This document shows positions 52,425 through 61,207 of a DNA stretch of 64,000 nucleotides, piece by piece. The translations under genes and the position numbers were made by a program. The DNA is from VYDC01 sp963667515 (lineage in GTDB: Bacteria; Chloroflexota; Dehalococcoidia; UBA2979), in assembly GCA_963667515.2 (NCBI GenBank), contig CAXXXY010000011.1, positions 62,001 through 126,000 of the forward strand, given 5' to 3'. The notes under the pieces are model-generated. The model had not been told where the DNA came from. It did no database searches and saw only the letters and a list, made by a program, of their open reading frames with translations. Numbering within the stretch: the first letter of the stretch is position 1; each line of letters opens with the position of its first letter.

Positions 52425-54047
52425 ATGGCAAAGCAGCTGCTGTTCGACGAGCAGGCGCGCTACGCGCTCCGCGAGGGCATCGACCAGCTCGCCAACGCGG
52501 TGAAGATCACGCTCGGCCCGCGCGGTCGCAACGTGGTGCTGGACAAGAGCTACGGCTCGCCCACCATCACCAACGACGGCGTGACGATCGCCAAGGACAT
52601 CTCGCTGGAGGACGCCTTCCAGAACGTGGGCGCGCAGCTCGCCAAGGAGATCGCCTCCAAGACCAACGACATCGCGGGCGACGGCACCACCACCGCCACG
52701 GTGCTGGGCCAGGCGATCGTGCACGAGGGGCTGAAGAACGTCGCGGCCGGCGCCGACCCGATGCAGCTCAAGCGCGGCATCGAGGCCAGCTCGCGCGCCG
52801 TCATCGAGCTCATCGGCAAGAACGCCACGCGCGTCACCACCCGCGAGCAGATGGCGCAGGTGGCCGCCATCTCCGCCGACAACACGGAGATCGGCGAGCT
52901 CATCGGCGAGGTGATGGAGCAGACCGGCAAGGACGGCGTCGTCACCGTCGAGGAGTCGCAGGGCATCCAGACCGAGGTCCAGTACGTCGAGGGCATGGCC
53001 TTCGACCGCGGCTACATCTCCCCCTACTTCATCACCAACCCGGAGCGCATGGAGGCCGTCGTCGAGGACTGCCACATCCTCATCCACGACAAGAAGCTCT
53101 CCGCCGTCAACGAGATCCTGCCGCTGCTGGAGAAGCTGCTGCAGAAGGGCTCGAAGACGCTGCTGATCATCGCGGAGGACGTCGACGGCGAGGCGCTGGC
53201 CACGCTGGCCGTGAACAAGCTCCGCGGGACGCTCAATGTGGTCGCCGTCAAGGCGCCCGGCTTCGGCGAGCGGCGCAAGGAGAACCTGCAGGACCTGGCC
53301 GTGATCACGGGCGCCAGCCTGATCTCGGACGAGCTCGGCCGCTCGATGGAGTCGGTGGAGATCGAGGACCTGGGCCAGGCCCGTCGCATCGTCGTGACGA
53401 AGGAAGACACGACGATCATCGAGGGCAAGGGCAGCAAGAAGACGATCGAGGACCAGATCAAGATGGTCCGCGTGCAGCACTCGAACGCTACGAGCGACTG
53501 GGACCGCGAGAAGTACGAGGAGCGCCTCGGCCGCCTCGCCGGCTCGGTCGCCGTCGTCAAGGTCGGCGCCGCCACCGAGGTGGAGATGACTGAGAAGAAG
53601 CACCGCGTGGAGGACGCGCTCTCCGCGACCCGCGCAGCCGTGGAGGAGGGCATCGTCCCCGGCGGCGGCGTGGCCTTCATCAACGCGATGGGCGCGCTCG
53701 ACAAGGTGCAGCTCGACGGTGACGAGGCGACGGGCGTGCGCATCCTGCGCCGCGCGCTCGAGGAGCCGATGCGCCGCATCGCCCACAACGCGGGCCAGGA
53801 CGGCTCCGTGGTGGTGCAGAAGGTCCAGACGCTGAAGAAGGGCGAGGGCTACGACGCCGCTCGCGACCGCTACGGCAACCTGCTGCAGTTCGGCATCATC
53901 GACCCAGCCAAGGTCACCAAGGCCGCGCTCGAGAACGCCGTCTCCATCGCCGGCCTCGTGCTCACGACCAACTGCGTCGTGACGGAGAAGCCGGAGAAGA
54001 ACGGCGCGGCGGCGGCAGCGGGCGGCGGCATGCCCGACATGTACTAG
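52425..54047 (+). CDS. groL: Chaperonin GroEL (60 kDa)
   Basis: A 540-residue chaperonin with full conservation: MAKQLLFDEQARYALREGID, the ATP-binding segment IAGDGTTTATVLGQAIV, and GIVPGGGVAFINAMGALD near the C-terminus. The tail reads GGGMPDMY, without repeated GGM. It folds proteins as a double-ring ATPase with GroES. ATG at 52425 is preceded by GAAGGA. It stands alone under a CIRCE operator; groES must lie elsewhere. Confidence 0.97.
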   Translation: MAKQLLFDEQARYALREGIDQLANAVKITLGPRGRNVVLDKSYGSPTITNDGVTIAKDISLEDAFQNVGAQLAKEIASKTNDIAGDGTTTATVLGQAIVHEGLKNVAAGADPMQLKRGIEASSRAVIELIGKNATRVTTREQMAQVAAISADNTEIGELIGEVMEQTGKDGVVTVEESQGIQTEVQYVEGMAFDRGYISPYFITNPERMEAVVEDCHILIHDKKLSAVNEILPLLEKLLQKGSKTLLIIAEDVDGEALATLAVNKLRGTLNVVAVKAPGFGERRKENLQDLAVITGASLISDELGRSMESVEIEDLGQARRIVVTKEDTTIIEGKGSKKTIEDQIKMVRVQHSNATSDWDREKYEERLGRLAGSVAVVKVGAATEVEMTEKKHRVEDALSATRAAVEEGIVPGGGVAFINAMGALDKVQLDGDEATGVRILRRALEEPMRRIAHNAGQDGSVVVQKVQTLKKGEGYDAARDRYGNLLQFGIIDPAKVTKAALENAVSIAGLVLTTNCVVTEKPEKNGAAAAAGGGMPDMY

Positions 54048-54209
54048 GCCCGCCCCACGGCGGACCGCGACCGGCGCGCCAGCCGGTCGGGAGCATCGAG
54101 GCCGGCCCGCCCAGCGCGAGGCCGGCCTCGCTCGTTCCGCGGAGGGCGCGGCGGGCGCAGCGGCGGCCGCGAGCGAGCGGGCGGGCGGGGCGACGAGGGG
54201 GCGGCGCGC

Positions 54210-54656
54210 ATGCACGGCGAGAACGGCACGGCGATCGACCTCGGCGACGTGGCGCGCGTGATCGACGCCGCCGAGGTCGTGGTGATCGGCTTCCTGTTCT
54301 GCACGGAGCGGCTGCTGCTCGACCTGCGCCCGGACGGCCTCACGGGGCCGCTGATCCAGCTCGTCGAGCCGGTGGACTCGGCCTCGGAGCGAACGGCGTG
54401 GCTCAACGCGCGCCGCCCCGGCCTGGGCGCGCCCGCGCAGATCCTCTTCTTCCTGTGGCCGCACTCGCTGGGCTTCCTGCGCGAGTCCGAGGCGCTGGCG
54501 CGCGTCTGCGAGCGGGTGCGCCGCGAGCAGGACATCGACGTGACGGGCGACCTGGAGTCGGCGCTGGCGGGCGTGCGCGCCCGCGAGGCGGCGCACGCCG
54601 CGGCCGCGATCACCGGCGCCGAGGGCTTCGAGACGCTCTGGCCCGCCACCCGCTAG
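54210..54656 (+). CDS. Small conserved-looking protein of unknown function
   Basis: A 148-residue protein with alternating hydrophobic and charged stretches (DVARVIDAAEVVVIGFLFCT; LIQLVEPVDSASERTAWLNA; QILFFLWPHSLGFLRESEAL). No motif or family recognised and no transmembrane helix is certain. Codon use looks normal for the window, which supports a real gene. ATG at 54210. It is convergent with the MFS gene, with stops 52 bp apart. Confidence 0.65.
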   Translation: MHGENGTAIDLGDVARVIDAAEVVVIGFLFCTERLLLDLRPDGLTGPLIQLVEPVDSASERTAWLNARRPGLGAPAQILFFLWPHSLGFLRESEALARVCERVRREQDIDVTGDLESALAGVRAREAAHAAAAITGAEGFETLWPATR

Positions 54657-54708
54657 CGCCGCCCCTCGACGCCCCGCTCCACGTGCTGCTCGGAGAGCGC
54701 CCCCTGCG

Positions 54709-56220
54709 CTACGCCGCCATCCACCAGCGCCTCGGCTCGGCGCCCGGCGAGCCCGCGCGCGGGGCGCCCCCCAGCAGCGCGCACAGCGCCGCCGCGACGA
54801 CCAGGGCGGCCGCCGCCGCGAGGAAGACCTCGCGGAAGGTGTCGACCTGCGCCGCCCGCACCAGCCCCTCGAACTCGGGCGATCCGAACTCGGCGGCTCC
54901 GGCGCGCGCGTAGAAGCGGCCCAGCCCGCTGGAGGTGAGCAGCGCCGTGCCGACCAGCATCCCGGCGACGCGCGCGAGCGTCAGCCACGCGGCGGCGGTG
55001 GCGTGCTCCCCCTCGTCGACGGGCGCGAGCACGGCCGTCGCCAGCGGCGCCAGCACCAGCCCGAAGCCGAGCCCGGCGACGATCTGCGGCGCGCTGCGCA
55101 GCGGCTCGCCCAGCCCCTCGTCCCAGGCCGCGAGGCCCGCCACCCCGGCCGCGGCGAGCAGCATCCCGGCCGCCGCGAGCGGGCGCGCATCGACGCGGGC
55201 GGCGAGCCAGCCGCCGGCCAGCGCGCCGATCGGCACAGCCGCCGTCAGCCGCAGCAGCGTCACCCCGCCCGCCAGCGGCCCCTCGCTCAGCACGAGGTTC
55301 ACGAACAGCGGCACGCCGATCAGCACCGCGATCAGCGCGCCGCCCGCCAGCAGCGTCGCGAGGTGGGCGGCGAGCACCGCGCGGCGCACCAGCATCGCGG
55401 GGCGCACCAGCGGCTGGGCGACGCGCCGCTCGCGCCAGGCGAAGCCCGCCGCCGCCGCGCCGCTGGCGAGCAGCAGGCCGAGCGTCATCGTCAGCGGCCG
55501 CGGGCGTAGCGGGTCGTCGGCGAGCGCGACCGTGAGCAGCGCCAGCGCGCCGCCCAGCAGCGCCGCGCCCGCCCAGTCGACGCGCCCCACGCCGCGCTCG
55601 CGCGAGGCGAGCCGCCACGCGGCCAGCAGCAGCGGCGCCGCCAGCGGCAGGTTCAGCCAGAAGACCGCTCGCCAGTCGAGCCAGTCGGCGATCGCGCCGC
55701 CCCACAGCGGGCCGATCAGCGCGCCGCCCTCGGAGGCGGCCGCGATCGCGCCGAGGCCGAGCGCGCGCTCGCGGCCGGGGAGCTCGCGCACGACGATCGC
55801 CATCGCCACCGGCACCACGGCGCCGCCGCCCACCGCCTGCAGCGCGCGCGACGCGACCAGGAACTCGAGGCCGGGCGCCGCCGCCACCAGCGCGCTACCC
55901 ACCATGAACACCGCCAGCGCGGCGGCGTAGACGCGGCCGGGACCGTGGGCGTCGGCGACGCGCCCCATCAGCGGCAGCGCCACCAGGTAGCCCAGCAGGT
56001 AGCCGTTGACGATCCACGAGCTGCGGTAGAACTCGTCGGCGGTGATGTCGAGGTCGGGGAGCATTGACGGCAGCACGGTGACGACGGAGGTCTGGTCGTC
56101 GGCGGCGATGAAGACGCCGGCGACGACGACGAGCAGCCAGCGCCCGCGCCTCGCCGAGGGGGGGAGCGCCCCGGGGGGCGCTCCCCCGGCGCCGGCGCCG
56201 CCCGCGGGCGCCTCGCTCAG
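54709..56220 (-). CDS. MFS transporter, DHA2/P55-like, paired with an LprG-type lipoprotein
   Basis: A membrane protein of about 500 residues with ~14 hydrophobic helices (DHA2 arrangement). It starts VVVAGVFIAADDQTSVVTVL, with the loop motif LMGRVADAHGPGRVY. No ATG, GTG or TTG fits the start. A CTG at 56220 overlapping the lipoprotein stop (CTGA) would give a sensible N-terminus, and longer in-frame starts run deep into the lipoprotein gene. The pairing with an LppX/LprAFG lipoprotein parallels the mycobacterial LprG-P55 system, which moves lipids across the envelope. Confidence 0.78.
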   Translation of the reverse strand: MSEAPAGGAGAGGAPPGALPPSARRGRWLLVVVAGVFIAADDQTSVVTVLPSMLPDLDITADEFYRSSWIVNGYLLGYLVALPLMGRVADAHGPGRVYAAALAVFMVGSALVAAAPGLEFLVASRALQAVGGGAVVPVAMAIVVRELPGRERALGLGAIAAASEGGALIGPLWGGAIADWLDWRAVFWLNLPLAAPLLLAAWRLASRERGVGRVDWAGAALLGGALALLTVALADDPLRPRPLTMTLGLLLASGAAAAGFAWRERRVAQPLVRPAMLVRRAVLAAHLATLLAGGALIAVLIGVPLFVNLVLSEGPLAGGVTLLRLTAAVPIGALAGGWLAARVDARPLAAAGMLLAAAGVAGLAAWDEGLGEPLRSAPQIVAGLGFGLVLAPLATAVLAPVDEGEHATAAAWLTLARVAGMLVGTALLTSSGLGRFYARAGAAEFGSPEFEGLVRAAQVDTFREVFLAAAAALVVAAALCALLGGAPRAGSPGAEPRRWWMAA

Positions 56221-56942
56221 CGCGGCGCCTCGATCGTGAGCTCCTCGTCGACGTCGGAGAGGTCGAGGCGGCGCACGAGGTCGTCGTCCTCGCTGCGGGA
56301 GGCGGCGCCGCGCACCTCGACGCGGTAGACGATCGGGTCGTCGACGCCGATCCACGCCTGGGCGTCCAGCAGGCGGCCCGACATCGCGCCCGGCGCGAGC
56401 AGCTCGAGGTCGCCCGACTCCACGACCGCGTCCACGCGGTAGACGGCGACGCCCGCGATCGTGTCGCGGCGGGCGACGCGCGGCGCGCGCGCCGAGCGCA
56501 CCAGCGCCGTCACGCCGCGCGCCGGGTCGAAGAAGGAGTCGAGCGAGAGATCCTCGCGCTCCCAGCGGCCGGTCAGCGGGTTCGTGATCCAGCCCTCGTC
56601 GCCGAGGATGCGGATCTCCACGTCGACGGTCAGCGGCCCGGCGGAGGCGCGGATCTCGGCGCGCAGCCGGCCCTCCCCCGCGACCTCGCCCTCGGCGCTC
56701 TCCATCTCCAGGCCGCGCGCGATCTCGGTCGCGCCGTTCTCGTGCGTGAGGCGGAAGCGGAAGCTCTCGACGCGCTCCATGCGCTCGGCGGCCCGCTCCA
56801 GCAACGCCACGGCGTCGATGGCGTCGAGGTCCTCGTCGTCGCCCCCGCCGCCGCAGGCCGCGACGACGAGCGCCAGCAGCGCGAGCCCGCCCAGCGCGGC
56901 GAGCGCCCGCCCCGCGCCACCCCCGCGCCGCAGGCAGCGCAT
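56217..56942 (-). CDS. LppX/LprAFG-family lipoprotein
   Basis: A 241-residue lipoprotein: signal peptide with lipobox ALVVAACGGGG (Cys about residue 30), an Asp/Ala-rich linker, then a domain matching the LppX_LprAFG plan: VALLERAAERMERVESFRFR, strand repeats (EIRILGDEGWITNPLTGRWE) and VAVYRVDAVVESGDLELLAP. These proteins have a hydrophobic cavity that carries lipids. Its ATG (56942) overlaps the selD stop (TGATG), and its stop overlaps the MFS start. Confidence 0.82.
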   Translation of the reverse strand: MRCLRRGGGAGRALAALGGLALLALVVAACGGGGDDEDLDAIDAVALLERAAERMERVESFRFRLTHENGATEIARGLEMESAEGEVAGEGRLRAEIRASAGPLTVDVEIRILGDEGWITNPLTGRWEREDLSLDSFFDPARGVTALVRSARAPRVARRDTIAGVAVYRVDAVVESGDLELLAPGAMSGRLLDAQAWIGVDDPIVYRVEVRGAASRSEDDDLVRRLDLSDVDEELTIEAPR

Positions 56943-57994
56943 CAGCGGATCTCGACGACGGCCGGCCCCGTCTCGACGTGGCCGATGAGCCAGCAGCCGC
57001 CGTCCTGCTCGGCGACCTGCGCGCGCAGCTCCTCGGCGCGCTCCGGGGGCAGCGCGATCAGCAGGCCACCCGAGGTCTGCGGATCGTAGACGAGGTCGAC
57101 GAGCGCCGGGGCCAGTCCCTCCGCGAGGCGCACCCGCTCGCCGAGCTGCTCGCGGTTGCGGGCGCCGCCGCCCGTCACCGCGCCCGCCCCGGCGAGCCGC
57201 AGCGCGTCCGGCAGCAGCGGCAGCGCCGCCGCCTCGATCACGAGCGTGGCGTCGCTGGCGGCGGCCATCTCGGCGGCGTGGCCCGCGAGCGCGAAACCCG
57301 TGACATCGGTCATCGCGTGCACGCCGGCCGACCGCGCGAGGTGCGAGGCGTGGCGGTTGAGCCGCGTCATCGCCTGGACGGCCGCCGCCAGCGCGGCCTC
57401 GTGCCCCGGGTAGTCCTGCTGCGCGGCGGTCAGCACGACGCCCGTGCCCAGCGGCTTCGTCAGCAGTAGCGCATCGCCGGGGAGCGCCCCGCCCGTGCGC
57501 AGGATCGCGTCCGGGTGCACGACGCCGAGCACGGAGAGCCCGTACTTCGGCTCCTCGTCGAAGACGGTGTGGCCACCCGCGATCACGCCGTCCGCCTCCA
57601 GCACCGTATCGGCGCCGCCGCGGAAGATCTCGGCGAGGATCGCGGGGTCCAGCTGCTCGGGGAAGCCCGCGATGTTGAGCGCCATCCGCACCTCGCCGCC
57701 CATCGCGTAGACGTCGGAGAGCGCGTTCGCCGCCGCGATGCGGCCGTAGAGGTACGGGTCGTCGACGACGGGCGGGAAGAAGTCGAGCGTCTGGATCACG
57801 GCGAGGTCGTCCGTGACGCGGTAGACCGCCGCGTCGTCGGAGCGCGCGAGGCCCACGAGCAGCTCGGGGTGCTGCTCGGCGGGGAAGCGCTCGTGCAGGG
57901 GGCGCAGGACCTGCGCCAGGGTCGCGAGACCCATCTTCCCCGCTCAGCCGGCGCAGGAGGCGAGGGCCGTGAGCCGTATCTGCTCGCGGGTCAC
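56942..57994 (-). CDS. selD: Selenide, water dikinase SelD, selenocysteine-containing (in-frame TGA at 57944-57946)
   Basis: SelD makes selenophosphate from selenide and ATP for selenocysteine and selenouridine synthesis. The plain frame from ATG 57934 lacks the catalytic N-terminus. Reading upstream through one TGA restores the family start: IRLTALASCAG, TGA, AGKMGLATLAQVLRPL, exactly where other SelD proteins have Cys or Sec (position 17 here), with the conserved Lys at 20. The rest is complete (SDDAAVYRV, ALSDVYAMGG, GAVTGGGARNR, DPQTSGGLL). GTG 57994 has GAAGGGA upstream; ATG 58042 is an alternative start. A hairpin 27 nt after the TGA fits a bacterial SECIS. Confidence 0.88.
57901..57917 (-). 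promoter_or_regulatory. Putative bacterial SECIS hairpin in selD
   Basis: In the selD mRNA the 17-nt sequence GGCGCAG-GUC-CUGCGCC forms a perfect 7-bp stem with a three-base loop containing G and U. It begins 27 nt after the UGA, and the loop is at 34-36 nt, within the spacing known for bacterial SECIS elements. GCAGGUCCUGC resembles the apical part of the E. coli fdhF SECIS. It would recruit SelB with Sec-tRNA. Confidence 0.75.
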
Positions 57995-58089
57995 CGGGAT
58001 CCCTTCGACGCGTGCCGTTCGACACGTGGTGCGGGCGCTCATCGTCGCACCGGCGGCGGGCGCTGCCTAGCGCCGCTCCCGGCACGCGC

Positions 58090-58095
58090 TACCAT
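58090..58095 (+). promoter_or_regulatory. Putative -10 box of the endonuclease III gene, leaderless spacing
   Basis: TACCAT ends 7 nt before the ATG at 58103. No Shine-Dalgarno sequence fits in between. Confidence 0.4.
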
Positions 58096-58102
58096 CGATC
58101 GC

Positions 58103-58936
58103 ATGGCGGCGTCGCGGGCGAGGCCGAAGTCGAGGGCACAGGCGGGCGCGGGGTCGCGGGCGAGCGCCCCCGCGAGCACGTGGTCGCAGCCGAGCGCGAC
58201 GCCTCGCTACACCCCCGCGGAGCTGATCGCGCTCCTCGACGCCCGCCACGGGCGCCTGCCGGACCGCCCGCACGGCGACCCGATGGCCGAGCTGGTGCTG
58301 ACGCTGCTCTCGCAGAACACCTCGGATCACAACTCGGGGCGCGCCTTCCAGCGGATGCTCGCGCGCTTCGCCGGGTGGGACGAGGTGCTGGCCGCGCCCA
58401 CCGCCGAGGTGGAGAAGGCGATCCGCCCGGGCGGCCTCGCGCCGACGAAGGCGCCGCGGCTGCAGGCGCTGATCGGCGCCGCACGCGAGGGCGCCGCAGC
58501 CCGCGCCGACGGTGACGCGGGGCGCGACCCGTACGACCTCCGCTTCCTCGAGGAGCTGCCGCTCGACGAGGCGAAGGCGTGGCTGCGCGCGCTCCCCGGC
58601 GTGGGGCCGAAGACGGCGGCCTGCGTGCTGCTGTTCGGCCTCGGGCGGCCCGCGCTCCCCGTCGACACGCACGTGGAACGCGTGGCGCGCCGCCTCGGCC
58701 TCGTGCCGCCGCGCATGCCCGTCGAGCGCGTGCACGAGGAGCTGGAGGCGATGCTCGCGCCCGACGAGGTCTACGCCTTCCACGTCGGCCTGATCCAGCA
58801 CGGCCGCCGCACCTGCCACGCCCGCCGGCCCGCGTGCGACCGCTGCCCGCTGCTGGATCGCTGCCCCCGCGTCGGCGTCGAGGGGCCGCGACCGCTGCCG
58901 GCGCCCACGGCGACCGGCGCCGCGATGCCCCCGTAG
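58103..58936 (+). CDS. Endonuclease III-like DNA glycosylase (Nth family)
   Basis: A 277-residue HhH-GPD glycosylase with a [4Fe-4S] loop (C-X6-C-X2-C-X5-C in CHARRPACDRCPLLDRC). The hairpin-helix Lys is in LPGVGPKTAACVLL and the catalytic Asp in PVDTHVERVARRL. It removes oxidised pyrimidines in base-excision repair, or is a close relative of that enzyme. The ~35-residue N-terminal extension is basic and low in complexity. It is divergent from selD, with about 100 bp between starts. Confidence 0.9.
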   Translation: MAASRARPKSRAQAGAGSRASAPASTWSQPSATPRYTPAELIALLDARHGRLPDRPHGDPMAELVLTLLSQNTSDHNSGRAFQRMLARFAGWDEVLAAPTAEVEKAIRPGGLAPTKAPRLQALIGAAREGAAARADGDAGRDPYDLRFLEELPLDEAKAWLRALPGVGPKTAACVLLFGLGRPALPVDTHVERVARRLGLVPPRMPVERVHEELEAMLAPDEVYAFHVGLIQHGRRTCHARRPACDRCPLLDRCPRVGVEGPRPLPAPTATGAAMPP

Positions 58937-59027
58937 TAGCGGTCGCCTCGAACGCGTCGCCCTCGCCGAGGCGCCGCTCCGCGGGCGCGGGCGTACGGGG
59001 CGCCGTGAGGCTGAGCGGCGGCGCCGC

Positions 59028-59033
59028 TATACT
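59028..59033 (+). promoter_or_regulatory. Putative -10 box of argJ
   Basis: TATACT lies 42 nt upstream of the argJ GTG, with GGAGGG as ribosome-binding site between them. No clear -35. Confidence 0.45.
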
Positions 59034-59075
59034 CGCGCACCTCGCCGAGCGGGCGAGCGAGCGGAGGGCGCGAGC

Positions 59076-60353
59076 GTGGCGGAGGCGACGCCGGCGGCGG
59101 CAGCGGACGCGGCGCCCACGGCCGCGGGGGCGATCGCGCGCGTCGACGGGGGCGTGACCGCGCCCGCGGGCTTCCGCGCGGGCGGCGCCTACACCGGCAT
59201 CCGCAGCTACGGCCCCGAGCCGCGCCTCGACGTGGGGCTGCTCGTCTCGGAGGCGCCGTGCGTGGCCGCGGGGCTCTTCACGACCAACGCCGTCGTCGGC
59301 GAGGCGCTGTCGTGGACGCGTGAGCGCGTGCGCGGCGCCGACGCCACCCGGGTGCGCGCCGTCGTCGCCAACTCCGGCAACGCCAACACCTGGACGGGCG
59401 AGCAGGGCGCGCGCGACGCCCGGCGCATGGCCGAGCTCGCCGCCGAGCGCCTCGACGTGGCGCCCGCCGCGGTGCTGGTCGGCTCGACCGGCGTGATCGG
59501 GCGGCCGCTGCCGATGGAGCTCGTCGAGCGCGGCGTGGCGCAGGTGGAGCTCGGCGCGGACGAGGCGGGCGCGACCGCCTTCGCCCGCTCGATCCTCACC
59601 ACGGACACGCGGCCCAAGCAGACGGCGCGCCGGCTGCACGCGGGCGGGCGCGCGTACACCGTCGGCGGCGCAGCCAAGGGCTCGGGGATGATCCACCCGC
59701 TGATGGCGACGATGTTCGCCTTCCTCACCACGGACGCGCCGGTCGCCCACGGCTGGCTGGACGCGACGCTGCGCGCCGCCTCCTCGGACAGCTTCGAGAT
59801 GCTCGACGTGGACATGGACAGCTCCACCTGCGACATGGTGATCGCGCTGGCGAACGGGCGCGCGGGCGGCGAGCCCATCGGCGACGGCCACGCGGCGGCG
59901 CCCGCGCTCGCGGCGGCCATCGCCGAGGTGGCGACGGAGCTCGCCCGCGAGCTCGCGCGCGATGGCGAGGGCGCGCGCACGCTGATCGAGGTCGCCGTCG
60001 AGGGCGCCGCCGACGAGCGCGAGGCGCGGCTCGCCGCGCGCACGATCGCCTCCTCGCCGCTGGTGAAGACGATGGTGGCCGGGCGCGACCCCAACTGGGG
60101 GCGCATCGCGATGGCGGCGGGCCGCTCGGGCGCGCGGCTCGACCAGTCGCGCGCGCGCATCTGGATCGCCGGGCTGCCCGCCTTCGCGGAGGGAGCGCCC
60201 GCGGCCACCGCGGAGGCGGAGCTGAGCGCCGCAATGGAGGCGCCCGAGGTGCGCATCCGCGCCGACCTCGGCGTGGGCACGGCGAGCGCCACGGCGTGGG
60301 GCTGCGACCTGACGGAGGAGTACGTACGCATCAACGCGAGCTACACGACGTGA
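59076..60353 (+). CDS. argJ: Bifunctional ornithine acetyltransferase / N-acetylglutamate synthase ArgJ
   Basis: A 425-residue Ntn-type enzyme. The self-cleavage site is in KGSGMIHPLMATM (Ala211-Thr212, Thr becoming the nucleophile of the beta subunit). VVANSGNANTWTG forms the oxyanion-side motif and AGRDPNWGRIAMAAGRSG the C-terminal hallmark; the protein ends EEYVRINASYTT as in most ArgJ. It recycles the acetyl group in arginine synthesis. GTG at 59076. argB follows at 32 bp. Confidence 0.95.
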   Translation: MAEATPAAAADAAPTAAGAIARVDGGVTAPAGFRAGGAYTGIRSYGPEPRLDVGLLVSEAPCVAAGLFTTNAVVGEALSWTRERVRGADATRVRAVVANSGNANTWTGEQGARDARRMAELAAERLDVAPAAVLVGSTGVIGRPLPMELVERGVAQVELGADEAGATAFARSILTTDTRPKQTARRLHAGGRAYTVGGAAKGSGMIHPLMATMFAFLTTDAPVAHGWLDATLRAASSDSFEMLDVDMDSSTCDMVIALANGRAGGEPIGDGHAAAPALAAAIAEVATELARELARDGEGARTLIEVAVEGAADEREARLAARTIASSPLVKTMVAGRDPNWGRIAMAAGRSGARLDQSRARIWIAGLPAFAEGAPAATAEAELSAAMEAPEVRIRADLGVGTASATAWGCDLTEEYVRINASYTT

Positions 60354-60384
60354 GCGCGCCGCGGCCGCCGGCGTCGGGCGCGCG

Positions 60385-61200
60385 GTGAGCGAGGCGCAGC
60401 CGGCGTCAGCGTCGGCGTCCGCGTCCGGGCGGCCGCCCGCGCGGCCCATCGTCGTGAAGATCGGCGGCTCGACCCTCGGCAAGGAGGACACGAGCCTCGA
60501 CGACGTCGCGGCCCTGGCACGCGAGGGGCGGCTGCCCGTCGTCGTGCACGGCGGCGGCGCGCTCATCACCGACTGGCTCGAACGCATGGGCGTCGCCTCG
60601 GAGTTCGTCGAGGGGCTGCGCTCCACCACCGCCGAGGCGCTGGAGGTCGTGATCGCGGTGCTGCGGGGCGTGGTCAACACGCGGCTGGTCGCGGAGCTGG
60701 AGCGGCGCGGCGCGCGCGCCGTGGGCGTCTCCGGCCTCGACGCCGGCACGCTGCACGCCGAACGCTACGACGAGCGGCTGGGCTACGTCGGACGCGTCAC
60801 GGGCGGCGACGCCAGCTACCTGCAGGCGCTACTCGCGGCCGGCACCGTCCCCGTGCTCGCGCCGATCGCGCTCGAGCTGCCGGCGCAGCCGCTCAACGTG
60901 AACGCGGACACCGCGGCGGGCGAGGTCGCGCGCGCGCTGCACGCGGAGCGGCTGATCTTCCTCACCGACGTCGACGGCGTGATCGACGGGCGTGGCGAGC
61001 TGGTGACGCGGCTCGACGCCGACGGCGCGAGCGAGCTGCGCGAGGCTGGCGTCCTCTCCGGTGGTATGATTCCCAAAGTCGACGCTTCCCTCCGAGCCAT
61101 GGAGGGCGGCGCCGTCGCTTCGATCGCGAACGGCCGCATCAGCGGCACCGTGCGCGAGATCGTCTCCGGCACCCACGCGGGGACCAGGCTGGGGGGGTAG
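60385..61200 (+). CDS. argB: Acetylglutamate kinase, ArgB/LysZ family
   Basis: A 271-residue amino-acid kinase: VVKIGGSTLG at the N-terminus (ATP/phosphate binding), VVVHGGGALITDWLERMG, NVNADTAAGEVARAL and VLSGGMIPKVDASLRA. It phosphorylates N-acetylglutamate in arginine synthesis. Some features (GLRSTTAEALEVV, VVNTRLVAEL) are also seen in LysZ-type kinases, but the argJ neighbour favours arginine. GTG at 60385. No argC, argD or argF is in the window. Confidence 0.92.
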   Translation: MSEAQPASASASASGRPPARPIVVKIGGSTLGKEDTSLDDVAALAREGRLPVVVHGGGALITDWLERMGVASEFVEGLRSTTAEALEVVIAVLRGVVNTRLVAELERRGARAVGVSGLDAGTLHAERYDERLGYVGRVTGGDASYLQALLAAGTVPVLAPIALELPAQPLNVNADTAAGEVARALHAERLIFLTDVDGVIDGRGELVTRLDADGASELREAGVLSGGMIPKVDASLRAMEGGAVASIANGRISGTVREIVSGTHAGTRLGG

Positions 61201-61207
61201 CCGACGC

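Noticed and set aside
57932..57934. ATG 57934 as the true selD start
   Set aside because: It would delete the catalytic Cys/Sec and conserved N-terminal block, while the upstream frame through the TGA matches the family residue by residue.
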